From: Pseudomonas frederiksbergensis
GTDB lineage: Bacteria > Pseudomonadota > Gammaproteobacteria > Pseudomonadales > Pseudomonadaceae
Reading direction: 5' to 3'
NCBI RefSeq assembly: GCF_001874645.1
Contig: NZ_CP017886.1
Span: 4,826,501 to 4,890,500, forward strand
DNA length: 64,000 nt
Part shown: positions 38,815-47,367 of the stretch, piece by piece
Layout of the letters: each line of letters opens with the position of its first letter
Position numbering within the stretch: the stretch's first letter is position 1
Program-made: the position numbers and the translations under genes
The notes under the pieces: generated by a model
The model's input: only the letters and a program-made list of their open reading frames with translations
Told to the model about the DNA's origin: nothing
Databases searched by the model: none

Positions 38815-39009
38815 TCAGTCGACGACCTGGTCGAGCATGTTCATCACTTCATGCTCATTGAGCAGGCCTTTACGCACCAGGTTTTCGGCGAGCAGCGAGA
38901 GAAACTTGGCGCTGCGATGGCCTTCCAGGTGTTTGAGCTCAGTCAATGCGTTATAGACCTTGCTTGAAGTACAGAGTCCAACAATGCGGTGCGGGTTTTG
39001 CGTGGGCAT
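38815..39009 (-). CDS. Small cytosolic protein of unknown function (64 aa)
   Basis: ATG at 39009 is preceded by AAGGACG. The product (MPTQNPHRIVGLCTSSKVYN opening, ending in a helical LLNEHEVMNMLDQVVD) is charged and soluble. Its family is not recognised. Both this and the previous small gene begin MP and lie in a row on the minus strand, about 105 bp apart. Confidence 0.6.
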   Translation of the reverse strand: MPTQNPHRIVGLCTSSKVYNALTELKHLEGHRSAKFLSLLAENLVRKGLLNEHEVMNMLDQVVD

Positions 39010-39209
39010 AAGGGTCGTCCTTGTTTTTATGAACCGTTTATTACGGACAATTCAAAGCTTGCTGAACTGTCATGACATAAATATGACGGTTACAGCGCGC
39101 AAGCCAGGGCATTCGTCGGATCAATCATTTCAAATTTAACCGCAGTCACTGTCCCGGTAGCGACCTTGGCGAGATTTATTCAGACATGGTTCTGACCGCA
39201 GAACGAAAA

Positions 39210-39235
39210 CAGGCCCCGTTTCGAGGCGGGGCCTG
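39210..39235 (-). terminator. Hairpin terminator after the PVYV-repeat gene
   Basis: CAGGCCCCG-TTTCGAGG-CGGGGCCTG is a 9-bp GC-rich stem, preceded on the plus strand by an A-rich run (a U-run on the minus transcript). It ends the gene at 39271. Confidence 0.7.
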
Positions 39236-39270
39236 TGTTGTGTAATCTGCAGTGATGACCTGCGTGGACC

Positions 39271-39597
39271 TCAGTAACGAGGCGGACCGTAATACACCGG
39301 TGCCGGACGGTAGTAGACCGGTGGTGGCTGGACATACACCGGTTGCGGCTGAACGTAGACGGGTTGCTGTACGTAAACCGGCTGCTGCTGAATGTAGACG
39401 GGTTGCTCTACGTAAACTGGACGCTGCGAGTTGGCGACCATTGATCCCGCTACCACGGCACCCACCACAGCACCGACGGCAAGCGGCGCACCCCAACCCC
39501 AACCGCCGCCATGGCCATAGTAGCCATGGGCTTGCGCCTGTCCGGCGACAGCCAATGCACCGACCAGCAAGGCTATTACAGGGAGTTTGCGGATCAT
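39271..39597 (-). CDS. Exported Gly/Tyr-rich protein with PVYVQ repeats
   Basis: The 108-aa protein has a signal peptide (MIRKLPVIALLVGALAVAGQ, cleavage after QAHG or QAQA), a Gly/Trp-rich stretch, a short glycine-zipper-like hydrophobic segment (AVGAVVGAVVAGS) and a C-terminal tail of about eight PVYV/PVYY-Q repeats. Such tails suggest an envelope protein with an extended proline-rich domain; no enzymatic motif is present. Function unknown. Confidence 0.75.
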   Translation of the reverse strand: MIRKLPVIALLVGALAVAGQAQAHGYYGHGGGWGWGAPLAVGAVVGAVVAGSMVANSQRPVYVEQPVYIQQQPVYVQQPVYVQPQPVYVQPPPVYYRPAPVYYGPPRY

Positions 39598-39842
39598 GAT
39601 AATTCCTCGTGTTTTCGCCCCAACGCTTGAGCCTTCAATAGATTCAAGGATAGTCGCGGGGATAACTCTAAGACAGCGTTTCTTGGCGAATCTGCGACGC
39701 GTCTGAGTAAATATTGTGTAAGGTCTGTACCGGCGTCTTTACCTTGCCACGTCAGCCGGGCCAAGTGCCGCGCCATGATCCGATAAACCCGGCGGGCTGG
39801 CTAATCCCGTCCATCTGAAAGTGCAATTTGAAGGAGATCCAC

Positions 39843-40661
39843 ATGCTGATGAACCCGAACAAAGACACCCGACTGTGCATGTCGCTGTCTGGGCGTCCCG
39901 GGAATTTCGGCCTGCGTTTCCACAACCATTTGTATGAACAGCTGGGCCTGAATTTCTATTACAAGGCGTTCAGCAGTCAGGATCTGCCGGGGGCGATTGG
40001 CGGGATTCGTGCCTTGGGTATTCGCGGCTGCGGCGTGTCGATGCCCTTCAAGGAAGCCTGCATCGCGCTGGTCGATGAGCTGGACGCGTCAGCGCAAGCC
40101 ATTCAATCGATCAATACCATCGTCAACACCAACGGTCACCTCAAGGCTTACAACACCGATTACATCGCCATCGAGCAACTGCTGAAAACCCATGCCGTAC
40201 CGCAGGACTCGACGTTCGCTTTGCGCGGCAGCGGCGGGATGGCCAAAGCGGTGGCCAGCGCCTTGCGCGACGGTGGCTATGAAAACGGCCTGATCGTGGC
40301 GCGTAATGAAAGCGCTGGTCGCGCCTTGGCTAACTCGCTGGGTTATCGCTGGCAAGCAGAACTCGGCAGCGAGCGCCCGCGGATGTTGGTCAATGTCACG
40401 CCGATTGGCATGACTGGTGGCGCACAGGCCGATCAAGGGGCCTTTGAAGCTGACGCCATCGATGCCGCTGAAACGGTCTTCGATGTGGTGGCGGTCCCCT
40501 CGGAAACCCCGCTGATCGTGCGCGCTCGTGCGGCAGGAAAACGAGTCATCACCGGGCTTGAAGTCATCGCCATTCAAGCGCTTGAGCAGTTTGTGCTGTA
40601 CACCGGCGTGCGTCCCAGCGATGAGCAGTTCCAGAAGGCCGTGGCGTTCGCCCGCAGCTGA
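39843..40661 (+). CDS. Shikimate dehydrogenase-like protein SdhL (HI0607 type)
   Basis: The 272-aa AroE-fold protein has the SdhL opening CMSLSGRPGNFG in place of the shikimate-binding GxPxxHSxSP loop of AroE. It keeps the catalytic Lys (VSMPFKEAC) and Asp (AYNTDYIAI) and a Rossmann glycine turn (LRGSGGMAKA). HI0607-type enzymes have very low shikimate activity and an uncertain true substrate. The ATG at 39843 follows AAGGAG by 6 nt. It is convergent with yceH. Confidence 0.85.
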   Translation: MLMNPNKDTRLCMSLSGRPGNFGLRFHNHLYEQLGLNFYYKAFSSQDLPGAIGGIRALGIRGCGVSMPFKEACIALVDELDASAQAIQSINTIVNTNGHLKAYNTDYIAIEQLLKTHAVPQDSTFALRGSGGMAKAVASALRDGGYENGLIVARNESAGRALANSLGYRWQAELGSERPRMLVNVTPIGMTGGAQADQGAFEADAIDAAETVFDVVAVPSETPLIVRARAAGKRVITGLEVIAIQALEQFVLYTGVRPSDEQFQKAVAFARS

Positions 40662-40689
40662 TCAAGCGCTGCGGGTCAGGGGTGCAGGG

Positions 40690-41370
40690 TTACTCGAGGC
40701 GCGCCAGACGCTCTTCGAGAGCCGCAATCCGCGCTTCGAGTTCTTCGATACGTTCCACTGAAACTCCGTTGCTGGCGCCACGTTCCGCCGGGTTCTGACG
40801 GGCGGCGAGGATCGCTTCGATATCTGCCGGGTCGCCCAGTGCGTGCATGTAGCGGTCTTCGCGCTGGCCCGACTGGCGCGGCAACAACATCGCGAGACCG
40901 CGGGCAATCAAGCGCTCCAGTTGATGGACAACCTGTTCGGCATCTTCGAAGTCATGCATGCGGCCGCTGCGTGTCAGCAGTTCGTTGACCGTCTGCGGAC
41001 CGCGCAGAAACAGCAAGCCGGCCAGAATAACCTGGGCCGGCACCAGCTCCAGTGCCTTGTCGAGCCGATGCTCCCAGCGATCGGCGCGGCTGCCCATGAC
41101 CAGCTTGGTGAAGCCTCGACCTTCCAGAGCGCGCAAACTTTGCCCGACCTGGCCCTGGCTGAGGTTCATCACCGGTTCCCGACTGGTTTTCTGGTTGCAG
41201 GCAATGACCAGCGCATTAAGCGTCAGCGGATAGGTCTCCGGGCTGGTCGCCTGTTTCTCGATCAAAGAGCCGAGAATGCGCTGCTCCGTGCTGCTCAGTC
41301 GCAGTGCATCGGTGGACGTCTCTAGTTCAATGCTCATGCTTTCTGGACCTTTGCTATCCGTGACTTCCAT
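40690..41370 (-). CDS. yceH: YceH family (DUF480) winged-helix protein
   Basis: The 226-aa protein has the DUF480 signatures ([53 protein letters not shown]) and a C-terminal coiled coil ([20 protein letters not shown]). Two winged-helix domains suggest nucleic-acid binding; the function is unknown. The start at 41370 has GGAG at 7 nt and lies inside the end of the small gene at 41354-41596 (17-bp overlap), suggesting translational coupling. Confidence 0.88.
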   Translation of the reverse strand: MEVTDSKGPESMSIELETSTDALRLSSTEQRILGSLIEKQATSPETYPLTLNALVIACNQKTSREPVMNLSQGQVGQSLRALEGRGFTKLVMGSRADRWEHRLDKALELVPAQVILAGLLFLRGPQTVNELLTRSGRMHDFEDAEQVVHQLERLIARGLAMLLPRQSGQREDRYMHALGDPADIEAILAARQNPAERGASNGVSVERIEELEARIAALEERLARLE

Positions 41371-41596
41371 TTTTTACTCCGAAATTTAGCAACAGACCCT
41401 TGTTTTTCGGGCCAGATCGCTTCCCCTTCACGTCGTTTTGTTTGACGTTCAGAACCCGGTTCGCGGCGCGCAGAACCTCGTTGGGGAAGGCGAGTGCGGC
41501 AATCTTAGCGCACCGTTGCTCAATTTTCTGACGGAGTACACGGTTCTTCTCGCACTCGGCATAGCGATCGTAGTGCTTGCTGCTTGCCTCACTCAT
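41354..41596 (-). CDS. Possible small basic protein (80 aa) coupled to usp and yceH
   Basis: ATG at 41596 overlaps the last codons of the upstream usp gene (ATGAGTGA, 8-bp overlap), and the stop lies 17 bp inside yceH. The product is highly charged and basic toward the C terminus ([16 protein letters not shown]). I recognise no family. The tight overlaps at both ends and GC-rich third positions support a real gene; no homologue can be cited. Confidence 0.45.
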   Translation of the reverse strand: MSEASSKHYDRYAECEKNRVLRQKIEQRCAKIAALAFPNEVLRAANRVLNVKQNDVKGKRSGPKNKGLLLNFGVKNGSHG

Positions 41597-42515
41597 CAAG
41601 TTCTTCGGGCGACACGATCCATACACTGCATGGCATTTTGTACAAAAGATTTTCCACCGTGCTGCCCGCCAGCCGGCCCATTCCCCGATGGCTGACCCGA
41701 CCCATGACAATCACATCGACGTCATAGGCATCGGCATAACTGACCAGGACCTTGGCCGGGTTGCCCATGATCATGTGACGCTGTTCCGGCGGGATACCGT
41801 TGCGCTCGGCCAATGCGTTGAAGGCGTCTCCCTGAGCGTCGAACAGGGTCTTGGCTTTGCCTGAAGCGAAGAAGGTCGAAACGTTGTTGAAGTCGAATTC
41901 GTCCGCACTGATGGAGGAAAGGTCATAGGCATAGACGACGTCGACCTCGGCGTTGCAGGTGCTCGCCAGTTTTACTGCTTCGTGGAGTATCCGGTCGTTG
42001 AGGCCCTGGTACTGATCATCGCGATGGAAAGGGTCGACGGCTGCTATCACCTTGCGAGGCAAGGCATGCGTTGTATTACTGACGAAATGCAGCGGCACCG
42101 GACACTCGCGAAGCAAGTGCACGTCCAGAGGTGTGAACATCAGGCGCGAGAGCAGCGATTCATGCGTCAGCGCTTTAATCACCAACGCTATGGGTTGTTC
42201 TTTGAGGTGGATGAGGATTTCCTGGAGTGGGCGTTCGACCCACGTCACCTCGGTGGTGACCTCCAGTCCAATCTTGCGCAAAGGCCTGGCCTGTTCCTCT
42301 AACCACTGGCGGTGGCGTTCGATGTAGCCCAGACGCATCTCTTCACGCGCTTGCTCGTTGACCAGGCCGGCAGTCGCCAGGCCCTCCAGGTAGTCAAAGG
42401 CCACGATGTGTAGTGCTGCACCTTCGGCCTTGGCCAGTGCAGCGGCCCTGTCGAAGGCTGGACTGTGCTGCATCAGCGGCGAGACGATCAGCATGAAACG
42501 TGATTGACCAGACAT
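41589..42515 (-). CDS. Tandem universal stress protein, UspE-like
   Basis: The 308-aa cytosolic protein has two Usp domains (about 1-145 and 155-305). The C-terminal one ends with the ATP-type pocket VIVMGRVSHRGMGRLAGST. Anaerobic Pseudomonas Usp proteins support survival in low oxygen under Anr control. ATG at 42515 follows GAGAGG by 6 nt. A perfect Anr box at 42625 lies in the divergent promoter region it shares with the alcohol dehydrogenase gene. It is collinear with the Usp genes at 45595 and 47368. Confidence 0.88.
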   Translation of the reverse strand: MSGQSRFMLIVSPLMQHSPAFDRAAALAKAEGAALHIVAFDYLEGLATAGLVNEQAREEMRLGYIERHRQWLEEQARPLRKIGLEVTTEVTWVERPLQEILIHLKEQPIALVIKALTHESLLSRLMFTPLDVHLLRECPVPLHFVSNTTHALPRKVIAAVDPFHRDDQYQGLNDRILHEAVKLASTCNAEVDVVYAYDLSSISADEFDFNNVSTFFASGKAKTLFDAQGDAFNALAERNGIPPEQRHMIMGNPAKVLVSYADAYDVDVIVMGRVSHRGMGRLAGSTVENLLYKMPCSVWIVSPEELDE

Positions 42516-42624
42516 GGCAAACCTCTCATGGGTAGACACAAAGTCGGTGGCTTTCTATGGGGCGCGATGAGTTGTCAGCGCCTGAAACCATGGTCTGATC
42601 GTGCTGCTAGCCAGGCGCCCGGGC

Positions 42625-42638
42625 TTGATCTGTATCAA
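42625..42638. promoter_or_regulatory. Perfect Anr/FNR box
   Basis: TTGAT-CTGT-ATCAA matches the FNR/Anr consensus at all ten fixed positions. It lies in the 279-bp divergent gap between usp (42515) and adh (42795), about 115 and 160 bp from the two starts, so it could serve either or both. Confidence 0.8.
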
Positions 42639-42794
42639 ACGGGCGAGAGGCCGGTCTTGTCGCCCGACATACGGTCGTTTGCTGCCCCTCCAATCTTGTA
42701 AATATTGACCATGATCAATCTCTCGTCCTCGACCCCGGCGCAGTCTGAGGTTCGTGGGTATTTCAAGCTCTCGTACAGGGCAGGAGAGGTCTTC

Positions 42795-43868
42795 ATGGCA
42801 ACCATGAAAGCGGCGATCTTCGTCGAGAAAAACCGGATCGTCCTCGATGACAAACCGATCCCTGAAATCGGCCCATTGGATGCGCTGGTCCGTATTACCA
42901 CGACGACGATCTGCGGGACTGACGTGCACATTTTGCGCGGCGAATATCCCGTGGCCAAAGGGTTGACCATCGGTCATGAACCGGTGGGCGTTATTGAACG
43001 CCTCGGCTCCCAGGTACGCGGCTTTGTCGAAGGGCAGCGGGTCATCGCCGGGGCTATCACTCCCAGCGGCCAAAGTTATGCCTGTCTGTGTGGCTGTGCC
43101 TCACAGGATGGCCCGGATACCCGTCATGGTTTCCGGGCCACGGGTGGCTGGAAGTTCGGCAACATCATTGATGGCTGCCAGGCCGAGTACGTGCGGGTGC
43201 CGGATGCCTTGGCCAACTTGTGTCCGATCCCGGACGGCCTCAGTGATGAACAGGTGCTGATGTGCCCGGACATCATGTCCACCGGTTTTTCCGGGGCGGA
43301 GCGCGGCGAGGTGAGCATCGGCGATACGGTCGCGGTATTCGCCCTCGGGCCGATCGGGCTGTGTGCCGTGGCCGGTGCGCGCCTCAAAGGCGCGACCACC
43401 ATCATCGGCGTCGACACCGTGGCCGAGCGGATGAGCGTTGCCCGACGGCTGGGGGCGTCCCATGTGGTCAACTTCAAGGACGGCGATGTCGTTGCGCAAA
43501 TCATGGCCCTGACCGATGGTCGGGGTGTCGACGTGGCCATTGAAGCGCTGGGAACCCAGGGCACATTCGAGTCCGCCCTGCGGGTACTGCGTCCCGGCGG
43601 TCGGCTGTCCAGCCTGGGGGTGTACTCCAGCGATCTGCGAATTCCCCTCGATGCCTTTGCTGCAGGGCTGGGGGATTACAGCATCGTGACTACGCTGTGC
43701 CCTGGCGGCAAAGAGCGGATGCGCCGCTTGATGGCGGTGGTGGCCAGCGGTGGCGTGGATCTATCGCCGCTGGTGACCCACCGTTTCAAACTGGACGATA
43801 TTGAAGCAGCTTATGAGTTGTTTGGTCATCAACGTGACGGTGTGATGAAGGTCGCGATTACGCCGTGA
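42795..43868 (+). CDS. Zinc-dependent secondary alcohol dehydrogenase (Clostridium/Thermoanaerobacter type), probably NAD-dependent
   Basis: The 357-aa MDR enzyme has catalytic-zinc ligands in TTTICGTDVH (Cys), IGHEPVG (His) and MCPDIMSTGFSGAE (Asp), as in CbADH/TbADH secondary alcohol dehydrogenases; the match continues through ATGGWKFGN and LCPGG. The four-Cys structural zinc lobe is absent, again as in that group. After the Rossmann turn the cofactor loop reads GVDTVAE. The Asp replaces the Ser/Arg pair that binds the NADP phosphate, which predicts NAD(H) use. The start at 42795 has GGAGAGG upstream. It likely interconverts alcohols and ketones/aldehydes during oxygen limitation. Confidence 0.85.
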   Translation: MATMKAAIFVEKNRIVLDDKPIPEIGPLDALVRITTTTICGTDVHILRGEYPVAKGLTIGHEPVGVIERLGSQVRGFVEGQRVIAGAITPSGQSYACLCGCASQDGPDTRHGFRATGGWKFGNIIDGCQAEYVRVPDALANLCPIPDGLSDEQVLMCPDIMSTGFSGAERGEVSIGDTVAVFALGPIGLCAVAGARLKGATTIIGVDTVAERMSVARRLGASHVVNFKDGDVVAQIMALTDGRGVDVAIEALGTQGTFESALRVLRPGGRLSSLGVYSSDLRIPLDAFAAGLGDYSIVTTLCPGGKERMRRLMAVVASGGVDLSPLVTHRFKLDDIEAAYELFGHQRDGVMKVAITP

Positions 43869-43934
43869 TGGAGTTTTTGAAGCCAGGACGCACCGCCCAC
43901 AGACCCGATTACGGGGCTTGAACCGAGGCTGGCT

Positions 43935-44177
43935 ATGATCATTGAAATAACAGAACAACTGGCAAGACACCGTTGGATCGTACACATGGATGGGTGGGAG
44001 GCGGGTTTCGGCAGTCGGGATGAAGCTGAGGCGTTCGTCAGGCAACTCAAGGCGCGCATTAATGCGCCTCATGCCTGGCCGGCAAACGCTGTCACGGAAC
44101 TATTGATCCGACAGCCTCCTGGCTCTCGATCCGACCCGGTTGTTGAGCAAAGGGCGCAGGCTGACCTCGCGAGATAA
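43935..44177 (+). CDS. Small protein of unknown function (80 aa)
   Basis: ATG at 43935 follows GAGG by 6 nt. The product (MIIEITEQLARHRWIVHMDG opening, then GFGSRDEAEAFVRQLKARI) resembles short DUF2188-like proteins in layout: a strand pair followed by an amphipathic helix. It is soluble and lies between the alcohol dehydrogenase and MgtC-like genes on the same strand. Function unknown. Confidence 0.6.
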   Translation: MIIEITEQLARHRWIVHMDGWEAGFGSRDEAEAFVRQLKARINAPHAWPANAVTELLIRQPPGSRSDPVVEQRAQADLAR

Positions 44178-44216
44178 GTGCCGAGGTCATGGAGGGCATG
44201 ACCCAGTGCATATCCA

Positions 44217-45455
44217 ATGAATGAAACCTTCGGCATGGCCAATGCAGCTGCTGCGCTGGGGATCGGCATGCTGGTGGGGCTTGAGCGCGAGCGCCACAAG
44301 GGACGGGGAGACAGCCGAGCCTGTGCCGGATTGCGGACATTCGCGATCACCGCGTTGTTGGGTTATGTCACCGTGCAGGTGGGCGACGGTCTGCTGCTGG
44401 GGATCGTTGCAATGTGTCTGGCGCTGCTGCTCACCGTGGCTTATTGGCGAAACCTTGGCAACGATCCTGGCATTACCAGTGAAGTGGCCTTGCTCACGGT
44501 GTTGGTACTGGGGGCGTTGTGTGGCACCGCGCCAGAGCTGGCCATTGCCATGGGTGTGGTGATGGCGGGACTGCTGACCTACCGGCAGAGGTTGCATCAC
44601 TTTGCACGCAGTCAGTTGACCGAAGCGGAAATGCGCGATGGGCTAGTATTGCTGATCACCGCGCTGGTGGTGCTGCCCCTGGCGCCCGATCGCTTCATCG
44701 GGCCGTATGCCGCAATCAATTTACGGACCATTTGCACCTTGACCGTGCTCTTGATGGCGGTAGGTGCGGTGGGACATATCGCGGTTCGCACGGTGGGCAC
44801 CCGCTACGGCTATCCGATCAGTGCAATCGCGTCAGGGTTTGCATCCAGCACTGTCACCATCGCGGCCATGGGGCATATCGTCGCCAAGGAACCGGTGAAC
44901 ATCAAAGTCCTCAGCGCCGCTGCGGTGCTTTCCAATCTGGCGACTGTGACTCAAGTGGGCCTGATACTCGGGACAGTCGATCCAGGCCTGTTGCGGCCCA
45001 TGTGGGGATCACTGTCATTCGGCATCGTGACCACGGCGTTGTATGGTGTTTGCTTGATGTTTCCCAAGCCGACGGGGGGCGCCGAGGAGCCGATCAAGGT
45101 CGGTGGTGCGTTCAATCTCAGGCTGGCCTTGATTGTGACGCTGACTATCACCGCCATTACCTTTCTGTCTTCGGTGATGCTCAGTTACTTTGGCCAGGTG
45201 GGCGTAATGCTGACAGCGGCCTTTACCGGTTTTGCCGATGCTCATTCCTCGACGGCATCGATTGCCTCCCTGGCCAAGGCCGGCCAGATACCCTTCGATG
45301 CCATCGCCGGTCCTGCGCTGATCGCTGTCAGTAGCAATTCGCTGAGCAAATGCGTGGTGGCTTGGGTCAGCGGCGGTCGACGGTTTGCCGCTTATGTCAT
45401 CCCAGGGCAGGTATTGCTGACGCTGGCGATGTGGGTGGGCCTCTTGTTGCACTGA
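44217..45455 (+). CDS. MgtC/SapB-DUF4010 family membrane protein
   Basis: The 412-aa inner-membrane protein has an MgtC/SapB-like N-terminal domain (LGIGMLVGLERERHKG, AGLRTFAITALLGY) and a C-terminal DUF4010 domain (about 185-400), with about 11 hydrophobic segments. Members are linked to Mg2+/acid stress, but transport is unproved. ATG at 44217 has no strong ribosome-binding site; ATG at 44235 is an alternative. It lies 39 bp after the small gene, probably in one transcript. Confidence 0.82.
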   Translation: MNETFGMANAAAALGIGMLVGLERERHKGRGDSRACAGLRTFAITALLGYVTVQVGDGLLLGIVAMCLALLLTVAYWRNLGNDPGITSEVALLTVLVLGALCGTAPELAIAMGVVMAGLLTYRQRLHHFARSQLTEAEMRDGLVLLITALVVLPLAPDRFIGPYAAINLRTICTLTVLLMAVGAVGHIAVRTVGTRYGYPISAIASGFASSTVTIAAMGHIVAKEPVNIKVLSAAAVLSNLATVTQVGLILGTVDPGLLRPMWGSLSFGIVTTALYGVCLMFPKPTGGAEEPIKVGGAFNLRLALIVTLTITAITFLSSVMLSYFGQVGVMLTAAFTGFADAHSSTASIASLAKAGQIPFDAIAGPALIAVSSNSLSKCVVAWVSGGRRFAAYVIPGQVLLTLAMWVGLLLH

Positions 45456-45507
45456 GGCGTTTGATGCCGCGCCGTATCCATCAAGACAAGGCGAAGCCTA
45501 CATAGAG

Positions 45508-45521
45508 CTGATAAAGATCAA
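45508..45521 (+). promoter_or_regulatory. Anr/FNR box with one mismatch
   Basis: CTGAT-AAAG-ATCAA lies 74 bp before the usp ATG at 45595. A -10-like TAGAGT follows near 45548, at about the spacing expected for a class II site. Confidence 0.65.
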
Positions 45522-45594
45522 GTCGTCTGCGCCTGGAGCGTTCAACCTAGAGTCCTGCTCACCGTATTGAAATGGCCGCGTGCCGAGGTGCCGT

Positions 45595-46526
45595 ATGTCG
45601 CAGACTCAACGTTTATTGTTAATTGCCCCCCCAGCAATGACCCGTACTCCGGCGTTCGAACGCGCCACGGCCCTGGCCCTGGCGGCGCAGTTACCCTTGC
45701 ATATCGTGGCGTTTGATTACATCGAAGCCTTGGCGGTGGCCGGTCTGTTCGCCCCCGAGCAAATCCGGCAAGCCCGCGAAGGCTATCTGGAAAGCCATCG
45801 GCAATGGCTCGAACAGCAGGCCGAACTGGCGAAGAAGCACGGGGTCGAGGCCACCTGTGAAGTGGTCTGGGTCCAACACCCCTATGAAGAGATCCTTCAC
45901 GTCGTCAACGAGATGTCCTTGGCCCTGATCATCAAGGATGCCCAGGAGGAGTCCGCGTTGAAGCGGATCTTCTTTACCCCGCTGGACTGGCAGTTGCTGC
46001 GCGATTGTCCGGCGCCGGTGCATCTGGTCACCAACGCCTGCCACCCAAGGCCACACAAGGTGCTGGCGATCGTCGATGTGTTACGCAGTGAAGAGCAGGA
46101 CCTGGTGTTCAACGACCAGATTATCGACGCAGCAGTGAAGCTGGCCGAACAGTGCAACGCCCAGCTTGATTTGGTGCATGTGTATGACTGGGCCGCGGTA
46201 TACGCCACGGACATGGGCTTTGGCGCATTGCCCCTGGCCACCGGCATCTATGAAGCATTGGCTGAGGCTCAGCGCGAGGCGTTTTCGGCCTTGGCCGAAC
46301 GTAAGGGCGTTCCACCTGATCGTCGCCACTTCATTGAGGGGGCACCGCTGCAGAGTATCTGCGAGTTTGCGACCGATCATCAGGCGGACGTCATCGTCAT
46401 GGGAACGGTGCACCATAGGGGCATAGGGGCTTGAACAAACTCTTGGGCAGCACCGCCGAACATCTCTTGCACCGGGCGCCGTGCAGTGTGCTGGCGATCA
46501 AGCCGGACGAGTTGTTGCAGTCATAA
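45595..46526 (+). pseudogene. UspE-like tandem universal stress protein, frameshifted near the 3' end
   Basis: The frame from ATG at 45595 (GAGGTG 5 nt upstream) encodes two Usp domains and then stops at 46434 right after MGTVHHRGIGA. Just there an 8-bp unit ATAGGGGC is present twice in tandem (46415-46422 and 46423-46430). With one copy the frame continues MGTVHHRGLNKLLGST and on to the stop at 46524-46526, matching the end of the Usp paralogues. The duplication therefore removes the last 33 or so residues, including part of the ATP-binding G-x9-GS motif. The product may be unstable or inactive; slippage could restore it. Confidence 0.85.
46415..46430 (+). repeat. 8-bp tandem duplication causing the usp frameshift
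   Basis: ATAGGGGC-ATAGGGGC. Loss of one unit restores the reading frame. A sequencing or assembly error is possible but an exact 8-bp repeat is a typical slippage product. Confidence 0.85.
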
Positions 46527-46538
46527 GTGTTGAATCAT

Positions 46539-46582
46539 CCCTTGGAGCCCCGGTGTCCGGTGCTCCAAGGGGCGTTTTTTTT
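46539..46582. terminator. Rho-independent terminator
   Basis: CCCTTGGAGC pairs perfectly with GCTCCAAGGG around a 13-base loop, followed by GCG and eight T. It ends the usp transcript and abuts the stop of the convergent GNAT gene. Confidence 0.9.
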
Positions 46583-47144
46583 ACAGCAAGAGGCGGTGAA
46601 TGACCTGGTGGGCATCATCAGGATCGTTATGGACTTCAAATCCCAGGGCTTTTGCCAAATCACGCATAGGGGCATTGCTTGAGGCATCAATGGAATACAT
46701 CTGATGGAAACCGTTCTTGCGGGCGGTCTTGATCAAGTGCTCCATCAACAGCGTTCCCAGCCCCAGGTGCTGCCATTCATCGGCGACCGTGATCGCACAT
46801 TCGCATTCATGTTCGGCGGTGGCGGCATAGCGGCTGATACCGATTTCAATCAATTTACCGTTTTCGTGGATCAAGGCGATGTAGGCCATCCGCTGCTTGC
46901 AGTCGATGTCCATCAACTGGTCGAGCATGGCTGTCCCCGGCTCGTTGATTTGCGCTAGAAAACGCATATGCCGGGATTCGGGAGACAAGCGCTTGATAAA
47001 CGCATATTCGCGCTCGCGGTCTTTTTCCGTCAATGGCCGGATCAGTACATGCCGACCGTCCCTGAGCGCTTCAATCCAGTATTGTCCAGAGATCGCGGCA
47101 TAGGCGGCAGCGGCTCGCTCGTTGTGGTCTTCGACAGTGGGCAT
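46581..47144 (-). CDS. GNAT-family acetyltransferase
   Basis: The 187-aa protein has a GNAT fold with the acetyl-CoA loop in EWQHLGLGTLLMEHLI and the following helix-strand (MYSIDASSNAPMRDLAKALGFE). The segment RPLTEKDREREYAFIKRLSPESRHMRF resembles the acetyltransferase domain of Pat-like protein lysine acetyltransferases, without their CoA-ligase part. The start at 47144 is chosen for GGAGG 8 nt upstream. It is divergent from usp (47368), with two Anr-type sites between them. Confidence 0.82.
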   Translation of the reverse strand: MPTVEDHNERAAAAYAAISGQYWIEALRDGRHVLIRPLTEKDREREYAFIKRLSPESRHMRFLAQINEPGTAMLDQLMDIDCKQRMAYIALIHENGKLIEIGISRYAATAEHECECAITVADEWQHLGLGTLLMEHLIKTARKNGFHQMYSIDASSNAPMRDLAKALGFEVHNDPDDAHQVIHRLLL

Positions 47145-47233
47145 GGTGCGATCCTCCATCTGACATAAAGGGCGCGCGTGCGGTAAAAGGCCACGCGGTT
47201 GATCCCTTTTTACGCCATTGACGACAGTCGAGT

Positions 47234-47247
47234 CTGATCTGGATCAG
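47234..47247. promoter_or_regulatory. Symmetric Anr-like site CTGAT-N4-ATCAG
   Basis: CTGAT-CTGG-ATCAG differs from the consensus at one base in each half, but is perfectly symmetric. It is about 90 bp from the GNAT start, in the divergent gap with usp. Confidence 0.5.
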
Positions 47248-47280
47248 ATACTCGGTGCGGGTGTCATCAATCGCCTGAAT

Positions 47281-47294
47281 TTGATGTAAATCAA
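47281..47294. promoter_or_regulatory. Perfect Anr/FNR box
   Basis: TTGAT-GTAA-ATCAA lies 74 bp before the usp ATG at 47368, the same distance as the box upstream of the usp gene at 45595. A TAGGAA element near 47323 could be the -10. Confidence 0.85.
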
Positions 47295-47367
47295 CCTGAC
47301 GTGGGGGGCAATGAGCGCAGTCTAGGAATATGCCGGTGGCTCGACCGGCGCCGCGCCGAGGTGTGTG

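Noticed and set aside
39068..39096. CTGTCATGACATAAATATGACG as a Pho box
   Set aside because: Only one CTGTCAT half-site fits; the direct repeat 11 bp on is missing and neighbouring genes are not phosphate-related.
39594..39776. 60-codon minus-strand ORF upstream of the PVYV-repeat gene
   Set aside because: No ribosome-binding site or recognisable product, and it runs through the likely promoter of the next gene.
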